Below, one piece after another: positions 53,843 through 62,368 of a stretch of DNA of 64,000 nt. How positions within the stretch are numbered: the first letter of the stretch is position 1; each line of letters begins with the position of its first letter. The translations under genes were made by a program, and so were the position numbers. The notes below the pieces were generated by a model, which ran no database searches, was not told where the DNA came from, and was given only the letters and a program-made list of their open reading frames with translations. This stretch comes from Geobacteraceae bacterium (GTDB lineage: Bacteria; Desulfobacterota; Desulfuromonadia; Desulfuromonadales; Geopsychrobacteraceae), in assembly GCA_007125165.1 (NCBI GenBank), contig SLDV01000031.1, positions 34,232 through 98,231 on the forward strand, read 5' to 3'.

Positions 53843-55486
53843 ATGGCGATCTGCCCCTACTTTGATCAAGACAAAAAATTCTGTGACGTCGGCGAAGACT
53901 ACATTTCACCCTACGACGTTATTGCCATGTCTCATTTCTGTTCGAGCAGATATCGCGAGTGCGAAAAGTTTCCAAGCCTGACTGAACGCTATCCGGAGGT
54001 ACTGGTTCAGGCGGGGCTGTTCGAACCTGCCGTCCAGGCGGCAAGTCAACCGCAACCAGAACCTGAAAAAAATCCGACGGCGGCAGAAAAAACCCGCGTG
54101 CCCGTCACCATCAAATTCGGCAACAAGTGGCCCTTGTTCCATCGCTTGAATCGTGTGATGTCCATGCAACCATCTAATCTGTTAATGCAGGAGGAGAGAG
54201 AAGTGATGCAATCAGAAACCTTCAGAAATCGCGGCCTGCAGGTTGTTCTTGCCGGACTCGGTATCAACCTGGCCTTAGGGATACTTTATGCTTACAGCAT
54301 GCTCAAAGGCGAAATTGACAAGCTCTTTGCCGGGTCCGGCGACCCCTACGCTACCGCCTGCCTGGCCTTTGCATTATCCATGATCCTGGGCGGCAAAATG
54401 CAGGACAAGGTCGGCCCGAAAATGACCGCGATGCTAGGCGGGCTGTTGGTCGGTGCCGGTTTTATTGCCTGTTCCATGACATCCAGCTACTGGGGATGGG
54501 TTTTCGGCTTCGGTGTTCTGGCCGGTCTCGGCATCGGCTTCGGTTATTCAGCCGCAACACCACCAGCGCTCAAATGGTTTTCTCCAGCCAAAACCGGACT
54601 CATTGCCGGGATCGTTGTATCCGGCTTTGGCATCGCTCCGGTGTACCTGGCACCCCTTTGCCAGTATCTGTTGGGACAATACGGCTTACACAGCACCATG
54701 ATGATTCTGGGCGTAGCTTTTATCTTTTCTGTCTGTGGCATGGCGATGTTGCTGTCCAACCCTCCGGCCGGTTTTTCGGCAACCGCCAACAAGCCCTCTA
54801 CAACCGGATCGCAAGCCGCCCAGGCACTCACTGTTGATGTCGGCCCGACGCAGATGCTCAAGGAAGGACGCTTTTATACCCTGTGGCTGACCTTCTTTAT
54901 CGGTGCCGGTGCAGGCCTGATGGTCATCGGCAGCATTGCCGGCATCGCTAAGCAAAGTATGGGTGAACTGGCCTTCATTGCCGTCGCCGTGATGGCCGTC
55001 GGTAACGCTGCCGGTCGAATTGTTGCCGGCATCATGTCGGACAAATTTGGTCGCGCCACCACCCTGACACTGATGTTGGCCTTTCAGGCGGCCCTCATGT
55101 TTGCCGCGATTCCGGTGGTCTCCGGCGTCGGTTCCGGAGCCTTGCTGGTCACCCTGCTGGCGACCTTTATCGGCTTCAATTACGGATCGAACCTGTCCCT
55201 GTTCCCCTCTTTTGTGAAGGATTACTGGGGTGCCAAAAACTATGGCATGAACTATGGCATCCTCTTTTCCTCCTGGGGTGTCGGAGCTTTCGTTCTGGTC
55301 AAGGCTTCTTCCGTTCTCAGTGCCAAGTACGGGGGCATGGAAAGCTCTTTCATGGTCTCAGGCATCCTGCTTCTGGTTGGTGCCATGATGGCCATGTCCT
55401 TACGTCCACAAAGAGCAGCCGTCCCTGCAACCGTGCCAATTTTTGCCGAAGAGGAAGACCTGGTCCTGCAAAAGGTTCGCGATTAA
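53843..55486 (+). CDS. OFA-family (oxalate/formate antiporter-like) transporter with Cys-containing N-terminal domain
   Basis: A 547-residue protein from ATG 53843 (AAGGAG site). Residues 1-50 carry four cysteines (Cys4, 14, 33, 40) in a small soluble domain (CPYFDQDKKFC, HFCSSRYREC). A 60-residue linker follows. Residues 122-547 form a twelve-segment MFS transporter of the OFA group (NLALGILYAYSMLKGEIDKL, GILFSSWGVGAFVLVKASSV). A strong internal site AGGAGGAGAGAG precedes an in-frame ATG at 54206 (MQSETFRNRG), the usual OFA start. Two products are thus possible, the long form and the transporter alone. Substrate is likely a small carboxylate. A sigma-54 promoter lies upstream. Confidence 0.88.
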   Translation: MAICPYFDQDKKFCDVGEDYISPYDVIAMSHFCSSRYRECEKFPSLTERYPEVLVQAGLFEPAVQAASQPQPEPEKNPTAAEKTRVPVTIKFGNKWPLFHRLNRVMSMQPSNLLMQEEREVMQSETFRNRGLQVVLAGLGINLALGILYAYSMLKGEIDKLFAGSGDPYATACLAFALSMILGGKMQDKVGPKMTAMLGGLLVGAGFIACSMTSSYWGWVFGFGVLAGLGIGFGYSAATPPALKWFSPAKTGLIAGIVVSGFGIAPVYLAPLCQYLLGQYGLHSTMMILGVAFIFSVCGMAMLLSNPPAGFSATANKPSTTGSQAAQALTVDVGPTQMLKEGRFYTLWLTFFIGAGAGLMVIGSIAGIAKQSMGELAFIAVAVMAVGNAAGRIVAGIMSDKFGRATTLTLMLAFQAALMFAAIPVVSGVGSGALLVTLLATFIGFNYGSNLSLFPSFVKDYWGAKNYGMNYGILFSSWGVGAFVLVKASSVLSAKYGGMESSFMVSGILLLVGAMMAMSLRPQRAAVPATVPIFAEEEDLVLQKVRD

Positions 55487-55509
55487 CCGTCAACCCTTCA
55501 TGGTGCTCA

Positions 55510-55539
55510 AAGGCAGCCCGCTAAAGTGCGGGCTGCCTT
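55510..55539 (+). terminator. Hairpin between OFA and SatP-like genes
   Basis: A perfect 12-bp stem AAGGCAGCCCGC / GCGGGCTGCCTT followed by CCCTTTT, 24 bases after the OFA stop and 20 before the next start. It is likely a partial terminator that lowers expression of the downstream genes. Confidence 0.75.
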
Positions 55540-55558
55540 CCCTTTTACAGGAGATGTC

Positions 55559-56161
55559 ATGACTGCACCATCGCCCCAGGACTCACAACATGAACTTCCG
55601 GGACCGGCCTTGCTGGCCTTGGCCATTTCCCTGCTGATCTACCTGTTCAGTCTGCTCGGTCCTTACAGCCCACCGGTTCTGCTGACCGGCATTGTTCTGG
55701 TGTGTGGAGGTGTCATCCAATTGACCTGTGGTCTGCGCAGCCATCAACAGGGACATCCCAGAGCCGCTGCAACATTACTTCCATTTGGACTTTTCTGGCT
55801 GTCACTGATCAGTTACGAGGTATTTCCCGAACTCGGGGTCGGGCGCCACCCCAATGCCATTACCATGTTCTCCTACTTGAGCCTCTGGGCTCTGTTTGCA
55901 GCCGTCCTGTTTCTGGGCAGCTTTCGCCGCAGCCTTGCAGTTCAGACCCTGTACGGTGCCATCATGTGCTCCTTGCTGGCGCTGTCGATGAACCATCTCA
56001 GGGACGATCAGATTTTTCTGCTGCTTGGATGTCTGTGCGGCTTTGTTGCCTCGATGACAGCTTTTTATATCGCCATCGCTCAGTCCCTGAATGGGTATAA
56101 GGGGCGCAGTGTGCTTCCCCTCGGCCATTGGTACGAGCAGGGGGATGAAGAACTTGAGTAA
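55559..56161 (+). CDS. GPR1/FUN34/YaaH (SatP)-like membrane protein
   Basis: A 200-residue inner-membrane protein with six predicted membrane segments (LLALAISLLIYLFSLLG, VLLTGIVLVCGGVIQLTCGL, MFSYLSLWALFAAVLFLGSF). Segment number, length and the GGVIQ.. motif fit the acetate/succinate transporter family, but the NPxPLGL signature is not intact, so the assignment is tentative. The ATG at 55559 follows AGGAG. Its place after an OFA transporter suggests a shared role in carboxylate uptake or export, with reduced transcription through the hairpin between them. Confidence 0.65.
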   Translation: MTAPSPQDSQHELPGPALLALAISLLIYLFSLLGPYSPPVLLTGIVLVCGGVIQLTCGLRSHQQGHPRAAATLLPFGLFWLSLISYEVFPELGVGRHPNAITMFSYLSLWALFAAVLFLGSFRRSLAVQTLYGAIMCSLLALSMNHLRDDQIFLLLGCLCGFVASMTAFYIAIAQSLNGYKGRSVLPLGHWYEQGDEELE

Positions 56162-56271
56162 CGTCCTTGCCTGCAACTGTATTTTGAGTTATTTTTCAAC
56201 AATGACCCCACTTGCTGTCGCCGCCTTTTCATCCACGGGTGGGGATATATCTGCCAAAGATACGGAGTAGA

Positions 56272-56610
56272 ATGAGTCCTGCACAACAAATGACTCTCCT
56301 GGGGCTGGTCGCCCTGGCCTATTATGCTGTACTGGTTGCAACGGGTGTTGTCGGTACAGACGTCATGCCCCAGTTTGTGGTATCAGCGGTAATCTTTCTA
56401 TCGTCCGGGCGGCTGCTTCGCGGTATGGCCCGCAGTCGGATAAAAGAGGATCGCGAGGGGAAAAAAGGCAAGCCCCGCCCCGAGCCGAACTGGGCATTGC
56501 GTACTCAGATCCTTAACTGGGTGATGGCGGTGCTGATTATCGGGGCATTGGGTCTGTGGATCATGAAGCCGGTGGGCGTGTCCTTTTTTGAGATATTCAG
56601 TTTCAATTAG
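56272..56610 (+). CDS. Small inner-membrane protein of unknown function
   Basis: A 112-residue protein from the ATG at 56272, preceded by GGAG. It has three hydrophobic segments (LLGLVALAYYAVLVATGVVG, QFVVSAVIFLSSGRLL, LNWVMAVLIIGALGLWIM) and a charged loop between the second and third (RSRIKEDREGKKGKPRPEPN). No family was recognised. It follows the SatP-like gene by 110 bases on the same strand and may be an accessory membrane subunit of that locus; this is inference from position only. Confidence 0.65.
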   Translation: MSPAQQMTLLGLVALAYYAVLVATGVVGTDVMPQFVVSAVIFLSSGRLLRGMARSRIKEDREGKKGKPRPEPNWALRTQILNWVMAVLIIGALGLWIMKPVGVSFFEIFSFN

Positions 56611-56622
56611 TCTCCTTTTGCT

Positions 56623-57996
56623 TCACCCCTTGTCGCCAAGCAGGTCCTCCTTGCGTAGCCCGTATTTTTTCATTTTTCGATAAATCGTCGTCATATTCAT
56701 CCCCGCCCTGGCGGCCGCTTCTTCAATATTGCCTCCAACAGCAGTGAGCACCTGGCGCAGGTAGTCGATCTCAAAGCGTGCCAGAGCGTTATTGTAATCA
56801 TCACCGCTGCAGGGAGTATCCTCAATGTCGATAAACTGGGACAGAGTTGAAAGGCTGACCTGCTCTTCAGTTTCAATCGTGATGCAGGCCTCGATAACAT
56901 TTTTCAACTGCCGAATGTTACCCGGCCAGGCATAACCGGTTGCTGCCTGCTGGGCTTCCGGGGAAAGACCGCTGATACTGGTACCAAACTTGCGGTTCTG
57001 CTCGCGGATAAAATAGGACGCCAACAGCAGGATGTCGGGCTTGCGCTGGCGCAGTGGCGGCAGGTGCAGATTGATGACATTGAGGCGATAGAACAGATCT
57101 TCGCGGAAGGTTCCTTTTTCCACCTCTTTTTCCAGATCGGAATTGGTAGCGGAGATGAGCCTGACGTCCACCCGGGTGGGAGCTGTGTCACCAATACGTC
57201 TGAATTCCTGTTCCTGCAGAAATCGCAACAGGGTTTTCTGGACATTCAGGGGGAGGTTGCCGATTTCGTCAAGAAACAGGGTGCCGCCATCGGCAGCTTT
57301 CAAAAGCCCCTGCTTGTCGGCATCAGCACCCGTAAAGGCCCCCTTTTTGTGGCCGAACAGTTCACTCTCCATCACCGAGTCGGGAATTCCGCCGCAATTA
57401 ATAGCAATAAAGGGCTTGTCTTTGCGCGGGGAATTGTAATGGATCGCCTGAGCGATCAGCTCCTTGCCGGTACCGGATTCTCCGGTAATGAGTGCTGACG
57501 TGTCACGTACCGCGACCTTTTTAACCTTGTCGAGCAACTGGTGGAGAATAGTAGAGGTGCCGATAATCTTGTCAAAATTGAACTTGCCGGCAAGTTCCTG
57601 GCGCAACTGTTCATTTTCAGAGATCAACTGGTTATGCTTAAGGGCATTGCGAACCCGAAACAGGAGTTCATCCGGCTCAAAAGGCTTGGTCAGCATGTCA
57701 TAGGCCCCCTTGCGCAACGCCTGAATCGACATATCGACGGTAGCAAAGGCGGTAATCATGATAACCGGGATGTCACCCTCCTTGGCCTTTATGCGCTGCA
57801 GCACTTCAAGGCCGTCAATCCCGGGCATCTTGATATCACTGATGACCAGATCCCAGACCCCGGGCCGGAACATCTCAACCGCCTCCAACGGATCGGTGAA
57901 AGTGCGTACCGCGTGGCCGTCGTCCATCAGCACGGCTGCCATCATCCGGCACAACCCCTCCTCATTATCGATGATCATGATCTGTTTTGCGGTCAT
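56623..57996 (-). CDS. Sigma-54-dependent response regulator (NtrC family)
   Basis: A 457-residue regulator. The receiver has phospho-Asp in LVISDIKMPGIDGL. The AAA+ domain has GESGTGKELIAQAI, GAFTGADADKQG (sigma-54 contact) and GGTLFLDEIGNLP. The Fis-type HTH is GGNIEEAAARAGMNMTTIYR. The kinase gene at 58335 lies upstream on the same strand, separated by a 338-base repeat region, so they are likely partners though perhaps not on one transcript. It converges with the OFA-SatP genes, whose sigma-54 promoter makes them its most probable target. Confidence 0.95.
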   Translation of the reverse strand: MTAKQIMIIDNEEGLCRMMAAVLMDDGHAVRTFTDPLEAVEMFRPGVWDLVISDIKMPGIDGLEVLQRIKAKEGDIPVIMITAFATVDMSIQALRKGAYDMLTKPFEPDELLFRVRNALKHNQLISENEQLRQELAGKFNFDKIIGTSTILHQLLDKVKKVAVRDTSALITGESGTGKELIAQAIHYNSPRKDKPFIAINCGGIPDSVMESELFGHKKGAFTGADADKQGLLKAADGGTLFLDEIGNLPLNVQKTLLRFLQEQEFRRIGDTAPTRVDVRLISATNSDLEKEVEKGTFREDLFYRLNVINLHLPPLRQRKPDILLLASYFIREQNRKFGTSISGLSPEAQQAATGYAWPGNIRQLKNVIEACITIETEEQVSLSTLSQFIDIEDTPCSGDDYNNALARFEIDYLRQVLTAVGGNIEEAAARAGMNMTTIYRKMKKYGLRKEDLLGDKG

Positions 57997-58049
57997 TCTT
58001 CATTCCCCTGACATAGCATAGCACCATTAAAAACAGTTTCTTGGTCCCC

Positions 58050-58315
58050 GGAAGGCACGGAACAAACACGGAAGCGAAAATACTTAAAACCTGCTGATTA
58101 GCACCAATCTTCCGCTTTGAACCCTTCTCCTGGGGGAGAAGGTGGCTGAAAGCCGGATGAGGGGGCTTGAAATGGTCAAAATCTCCCCCTCACCCTGGTC
58201 CTCTCCCTCAGGGAGAGGGGATAAGATTGCACCTACGGAAGATTAATCAGGTAAAACCCTTAGGGCTTTTTGATGTTGTTCGTATGTTCCGTGTCTTTCC
58301 GTGATTTCCGTGGAC
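58050..58315. repeat. Nested repeat region: CGTG-type repeats flanking dispersed element
   Basis: Inverted copies of a TTCCGTG-rich sequence flank the dispersed element. Left (58050-58078) the complement reads TTCCGTGTTTGTTCCGTGCC; right (about 58285-58313) reads TTCCGTGTCTTTCCGTGATT. The 58094-58250 element sits between them. The region separates the kinase and regulator genes and carries no gene. Confidence 0.6.
58094..58250. repeat. Dispersed inverted-repeat element, copy 4 (complete, two-armed)
   Basis: This is the most complete copy. It runs from CTGATTAGCACCAATCTTCCG to CGGAAGATTAATCAG. Internal palindromes are CCTTCTCCTGGGGGAGAAGG and CCCTCTCCCTCAGGGAGAGG. The two arms are imperfect inverted copies of each other, so the whole element can fold as one long hairpin with two side hairpins. 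No coding capacity. Confidence 0.85.
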
Positions 58316-58334
58316 AGCTTGTTTTTTCTGGATT

Positions 58335-60302
58335 TCAATATTCCTCACGTACCAATGGCAGTCGGACAATCACTCGCGTACCCACACCAAGTTCCGAATC
58401 GATGGCAACCTGCCCCTGATGCATATCGATAATCTGTTTTGTGATTGCCAGCCCCAATCCTGTTCCCCGTATTTTGGTAGTAAAAAATGGTTCGAAAATC
58501 TTATCCAGATCTCCTTCTTTAATCCCCTCTCCCTGGTCGACAAATTCAATCCGGACATATTCGTTATCTTCCAGACAGGTTGACACCGTAACCTGCTTTC
58601 CTGGTTGCGAAGCTGCTCCGGCATTCAGCAACAGGTTGATGGCAACCTGCCGCAACTGATCTCCATCAGCCGCTATCATCGGCAGATCGTCAGCAAAGGC
58701 CTGAACAATCTCCACATGATTCATGTCAATATGATTACCGGCAAAGTCGATAATCTGGCGCAACAGACGATTGATATCGGTCGGCTCCAGCACCGGTTTC
58801 GGGGTGCGGGAATAGCTGAGCAGGTCCTGGACTATTTTTTTGCAGCGCTTGCTCTCTCTTTTGATCTCATGGATATAGCTGTAATTGGGATCATCTTCCG
58901 GGATCTTTTTTTCCAGATATCCAGCATAACCGAGAATTACCCCCAGAGGGTTGTTGATTTCGTGAGCCACACCAGAAGACAGAACGCCGAGGGAGGCCAT
59001 TTTCCCCTGCTGGGCCAGGGCTGCTTCCATCTCCTTGTTTTTGCGCAACATCCGTGTCATACGATTAAATGCAATGGCCAGTTCGCCCAGCTCATCCTGA
59101 CTTTCTACCGGCATCTGCTCATCCAGCCGACCCTGACGAACCTTGCGGATCACACTGATCATCCGCTGAATCGGATCAGTCAATACCTTGGCGGCCATGG
59201 CCAGCAACGCCGTGGTAACCAGCCCGATAATCAGCGGCAACAACAGCACATGCATAGCAACATGCCATTTGAGATCATTGGCCGTCTGGTAAAATTCATC
59301 CTCATAACTGCCAACAGCAATAATCCAGTCCCACGGCTCGAAATACCGATAGCGGACAATTTTCATCCGCGCTTTCTTATCCTGCGGACCAGACCAGGGA
59401 TAACGAATCCAGCCATCTCGATAGCGGGTCATTTCGGCAATAAAAGCACGCCCGTCGGCATCAGTAACCTGTAGTAAGTTGTCCCCTTCGGCGTCCGGAT
59501 GAATAGTCAGGGTGCCGTCACCGGTCATACAGTAGATATAGCCGGTCTGACCAACTTCTTTACTCTTGATCTGCTCACCCAGAAGCATTCGGGCACTGAG
59601 TTCAAAATTGGGATCATCGTAAGTCTCATCCAGATAGCCACCGGCTGCTACGATCCAGTCCCAGGCGTGACAATACCGAAACGCAACGATTTTTCTTCGC
59701 GGCCACCTGTCACCAAGCAGTTCGTTATACCAGGGATAGATGGTGTATAGAACTTCTCCCGGCTCACTGGCAAGGGCTCGCTGCTTCATGTCGCGAATAA
59801 AAAACCAGCCATTCTCATCTCGTGAATCACTGATATCCTCGCCTTCGAGCACTGGATGCACGGTCAGGATACCGTTGCCGGTCATGGCAAAGAGATACCC
59901 ACTGGTGCCGATACTCACCTCTTTAAAACTGTTGCGGACCGTCTGTTTAGCTGAAATAGCATCAATTTGCCCGATACGTTGGCGACGCTGCTGCTCGTTG
60001 ATAATACCGAAAGCCAGTTCGACGAGACTCTTCATCTCCTGTTCGACAATTTTTTTCTTGTCGTCACGGTAAACCTCGAACTGGCGATGATGATTTTCCA
60101 GCAGATCGAGGGTAAAGCTGGCCATGTGATCGAGGTCGGCGCGACTGGTTTCCGCCAATCCGTCATAAGCCTGCCGGGTGGCGACATAACCGATAATCGC
60201 ACCCAGAAGAAAAATCGGTACGATAACCAGCGGCAGGATAATGACCAGCATTTTCCAACGAATTTTCAATCTGTTGAGAAACCGGGAAAATAGACGGATC
60301 AT
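58335..60302 (-). CDS. Sensor histidine kinase with tandem Cache domains
   Basis: A 655-residue membrane kinase. TM1 at about 17-40 and TM2 at about 345-370 enclose a periplasmic region with two similar Cache-type units, each with GxxGYxxxMTGxGxLTxHP (GTSGYLFAMTGNGILTVHP, GQTGYIYCMTGDGTLTIHP) and a WDWIxAxGxYxDE end. HAMP, HisKA (GVAHEINNPLGVILGYAGYL) and HATPase (LLLNAGAAS, GTGLGLAITKQII) follow. Tandem Cache_2 units often bind small carboxylates. It probably senses such a ligand and phosphorylates the NtrC-family regulator at 56623. Confidence 0.94.
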   Translation of the reverse strand: MIRLFSRFLNRLKIRWKMLVIILPLVIVPIFLLGAIIGYVATRQAYDGLAETSRADLDHMASFTLDLLENHHRQFEVYRDDKKKIVEQEMKSLVELAFGIINEQQRRQRIGQIDAISAKQTVRNSFKEVSIGTSGYLFAMTGNGILTVHPVLEGEDISDSRDENGWFFIRDMKQRALASEPGEVLYTIYPWYNELLGDRWPRRKIVAFRYCHAWDWIVAAGGYLDETYDDPNFELSARMLLGEQIKSKEVGQTGYIYCMTGDGTLTIHPDAEGDNLLQVTDADGRAFIAEMTRYRDGWIRYPWSGPQDKKARMKIVRYRYFEPWDWIIAVGSYEDEFYQTANDLKWHVAMHVLLLPLIIGLVTTALLAMAAKVLTDPIQRMISVIRKVRQGRLDEQMPVESQDELGELAIAFNRMTRMLRKNKEMEAALAQQGKMASLGVLSSGVAHEINNPLGVILGYAGYLEKKIPEDDPNYSYIHEIKRESKRCKKIVQDLLSYSRTPKPVLEPTDINRLLRQIIDFAGNHIDMNHVEIVQAFADDLPMIAADGDQLRQVAINLLLNAGAASQPGKQVTVSTCLEDNEYVRIEFVDQGEGIKEGDLDKIFEPFFTTKIRGTGLGLAITKQIIDMHQGQVAIDSELGVGTRVIVRLPLVREEY

Positions 60303-60437
60303 GGCGCCTCATGAATAAACAGGATATCCGAACAAGATGTGTGACTTTATAACATGAGAGCGGCAGAGGTGGAAGGGCAAGGATTGTGTCGGCCCATCAA
60401 GTAACATACTTTCCGGGCCGACGGAAACTGGTGGGAA

Positions 60438-61829
60438 TCAGAGGAGCCCCTGAGCCTGGGCATTGTTTCTTGCCGCCTGACGCAAACCGTCGCTGATACT
60501 GGGATAAACATGCACAGTTGTACTCAAATCGACTACCGACAGGCCGAAACGGATCGCCAGAGTCGCTTCATGGATGATATCGGCGGCACGCGGGCAGAGC
60601 ATCTGCACGCCGAGAATTTTACCCGATCCCTGTTCAGCGCAGAGCAGCACGCCACCAAGCATCTCCCCCATGACATGGGCCTTGGGTACCCGCTCAAGGT
60701 CAAGATAGGTGGTTACCACAGAGTATCCCTTTGCCTCCGCCTGGATTTTGGTCAGACCGACAGTAGCAAATTCAGGATCGACAAAAACAGCCATCGGTGA
60801 AAAACGGTGATCTATAGAATGGTTACCAGCAGGGTCAAGCATATTCTTGGCGGCAATCTGGGCTTCCCGAGCACCGGCGGGAGCAATCAGGGGCGGCCCG
60901 GTCACATCGCCGGCGGCCCAGATGCCGGGCACACTGGTGCGTAATTGGCGATCCACTTTGATGAAACCACCCTGATCGGTTTCAACGCCGATCTCATCCA
61001 GCCCCAGATTTTTTGTTACCGGCTGGGTACCGATGGCGAGCATCAGCCGTTCGGCACTGAAACCAACTTCGGCGCCATTAATCAAAGCAAACAGGCAGCT
61101 ATTGTCACCGTGCTGCTCCACCCGCTGAGCCTCAACATTACAGAGAATTTCCACCCCTTCCTGTTCCAGCATCATCCGGAACTGTTCGGTCAGGCGCAGA
61201 TCGAATTCCGCCAGCAGGCGTGGACCCCGCTCGAGGATGGTAACCCGGGTGCCAAAACGGGCGAACATCTGCCCCATTTCCAGAGCAATAACACCGCCGC
61301 CCAGAATAACAACGGATTCTGGAAAGCAGGGGAGATGAAGTGCGTTGTAGCTGGTGAGATACTTGACCTGATCAAGGCCGGGAATTGGAACAGTGCGGGG
61401 CTCCCCACCGGTAGCAATAAGAATCTGCGGCGCTGTGTATATAATGCCGCCGGCTTCAACTTCACGAGGAGATATGAACTGCCCGCGGGCCTTGATGACA
61501 GTGATATTATTCGTCTGATCGACTTCGCGCTGATAATGAGTTTCGCGCACGGTAACTACGGCCTTTTGCTTTAACGGCATCAGAGTGCCGCAGTCAGGGT
61601 GACCGGCTTTAAGATTCAACCCCCAGCTTTCTCCCTTGCGTGCTCCGTGGTACATCTCTGCCTTGTGGATCAGCGTTTTACTGGGAATGCACCCCCAGTT
61701 GACACAGGTTCCACCGAGGTGTGACTGCTCTATCATCAAAACTTTTTTTCCGGCGGCAGCGACAATACGCGCCCCGGCGAAAGCAGTTGAACCGGCGCCG
61801 AGGACGATCATATCGAAGGAGGTTGGCAT
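60438..61829 (-). CDS. MerA-like FAD-dependent pyridine nucleotide-disulphide oxidoreductase
   Basis: A 463-residue flavoenzyme. The FAD motif is MIVLGAGSTAFAGARIVAAA, the redox disulphide is GGTCVNWGCIPSKTL, and NAD(P) binding is VILGGGVIALEMGQMFARFG. The second FAD motif is IWAAGDVTGPPLIAPAG, and the C-terminal block is VHVYPSISDGLRQAA. It resembles the core of mercuric reductase but lacks both the N-terminal metal-binding domain and the C-terminal vicinal cysteines needed for Hg(II). The usual Glu after the catalytic His region is Asp here. It is probably a related reductase of unknown substrate. Confidence 0.85.
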   Translation of the reverse strand: MPTSFDMIVLGAGSTAFAGARIVAAAGKKVLMIEQSHLGGTCVNWGCIPSKTLIHKAEMYHGARKGESWGLNLKAGHPDCGTLMPLKQKAVVTVRETHYQREVDQTNNITVIKARGQFISPREVEAGGIIYTAPQILIATGGEPRTVPIPGLDQVKYLTSYNALHLPCFPESVVILGGGVIALEMGQMFARFGTRVTILERGPRLLAEFDLRLTEQFRMMLEQEGVEILCNVEAQRVEQHGDNSCLFALINGAEVGFSAERLMLAIGTQPVTKNLGLDEIGVETDQGGFIKVDRQLRTSVPGIWAAGDVTGPPLIAPAGAREAQIAAKNMLDPAGNHSIDHRFSPMAVFVDPEFATVGLTKIQAEAKGYSVVTTYLDLERVPKAHVMGEMLGGVLLCAEQGSGKILGVQMLCPRAADIIHEATLAIRFGLSVVDLSTTVHVYPSISDGLRQAARNNAQAQGLL

Positions 61830-61875
61830 GGTTTCTTTCCGTCAGCAATGCAAACAAATCATTTAAGGTGTCATT

Positions 61876-62232
61876 TTATCTGTCAGGAATATCGTAGCGA
61901 TGCTTCAGTCGGCACAGTTCCAGCTTGGACTGATACAGGTCACGAAAAATCGAGCTTGAACGTTCCATCATCTGGTTATTGTAGCTGTTGAACAGCTGAC
62001 CCAGATTATCCCTGATTTCATCAAACTGCTCCTGACTAAGGTCCGTCGGCAACTTCAGCGACAACTCGGGTGCGTCATCAATAAAATACTTTTCAATAAT
62101 TTTTTCAAGTTCCCTTTTCAGACAACTGGTCACTTCCGGACATTGGTCGGGGGGATGCTTTTCCAGAGCGTCATCGATAAGTTCGGCCACGCGACTTTGT
62201 GTTTTTTTTAACGGAATGACTTTTGCCGACAT
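61876..62232 (-). CDS. Hypothetical helical protein
   Basis: A 118-residue, charged, mostly helical protein (MSAKVIPLKKTQSRVAELID) without signal or membrane segment. Three cysteines are present (Cys31, Cys37 and one near the C-terminus in LELCRLKHRYDI). No family was recognised. It lies 46 bases after the MerA-like gene in reverse reading order, between it and the outer-membrane protein gene, all on the minus strand. A ribosome site is weak. Confidence 0.6.
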   Translation of the reverse strand: MSAKVIPLKKTQSRVAELIDDALEKHPPDQCPEVTSCLKRELEKIIEKYFIDDAPELSLKLPTDLSQEQFDEIRDNLGQLFNSYNNQMMERSSSIFRDLYQSKLELCRLKHRYDIPDR

Positions 62233-62318
62233 CTATTGATCCTGATCGCAGGTATAAACCGGGGCACATAAACAACCAACGCCTACAGCATAACGGATAA
62301 AGGGCAACAGATGCAAAA

Positions 62319-62345
62319 CGGCCACCCGAAAAAATCGAGTGGCCG
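62319..62345 (-). terminator. Terminator of the outer-membrane protein gene
   Basis: Stem CGGCCACCCGA / TCGAGTGGCCG with one mismatch, followed on the minus strand by TTTTG. It lies 24 bases past the stop. Confidence 0.75.
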
Positions 62346-62368
62346 CAAAAAAAGCGCAGGGGAAAGGA

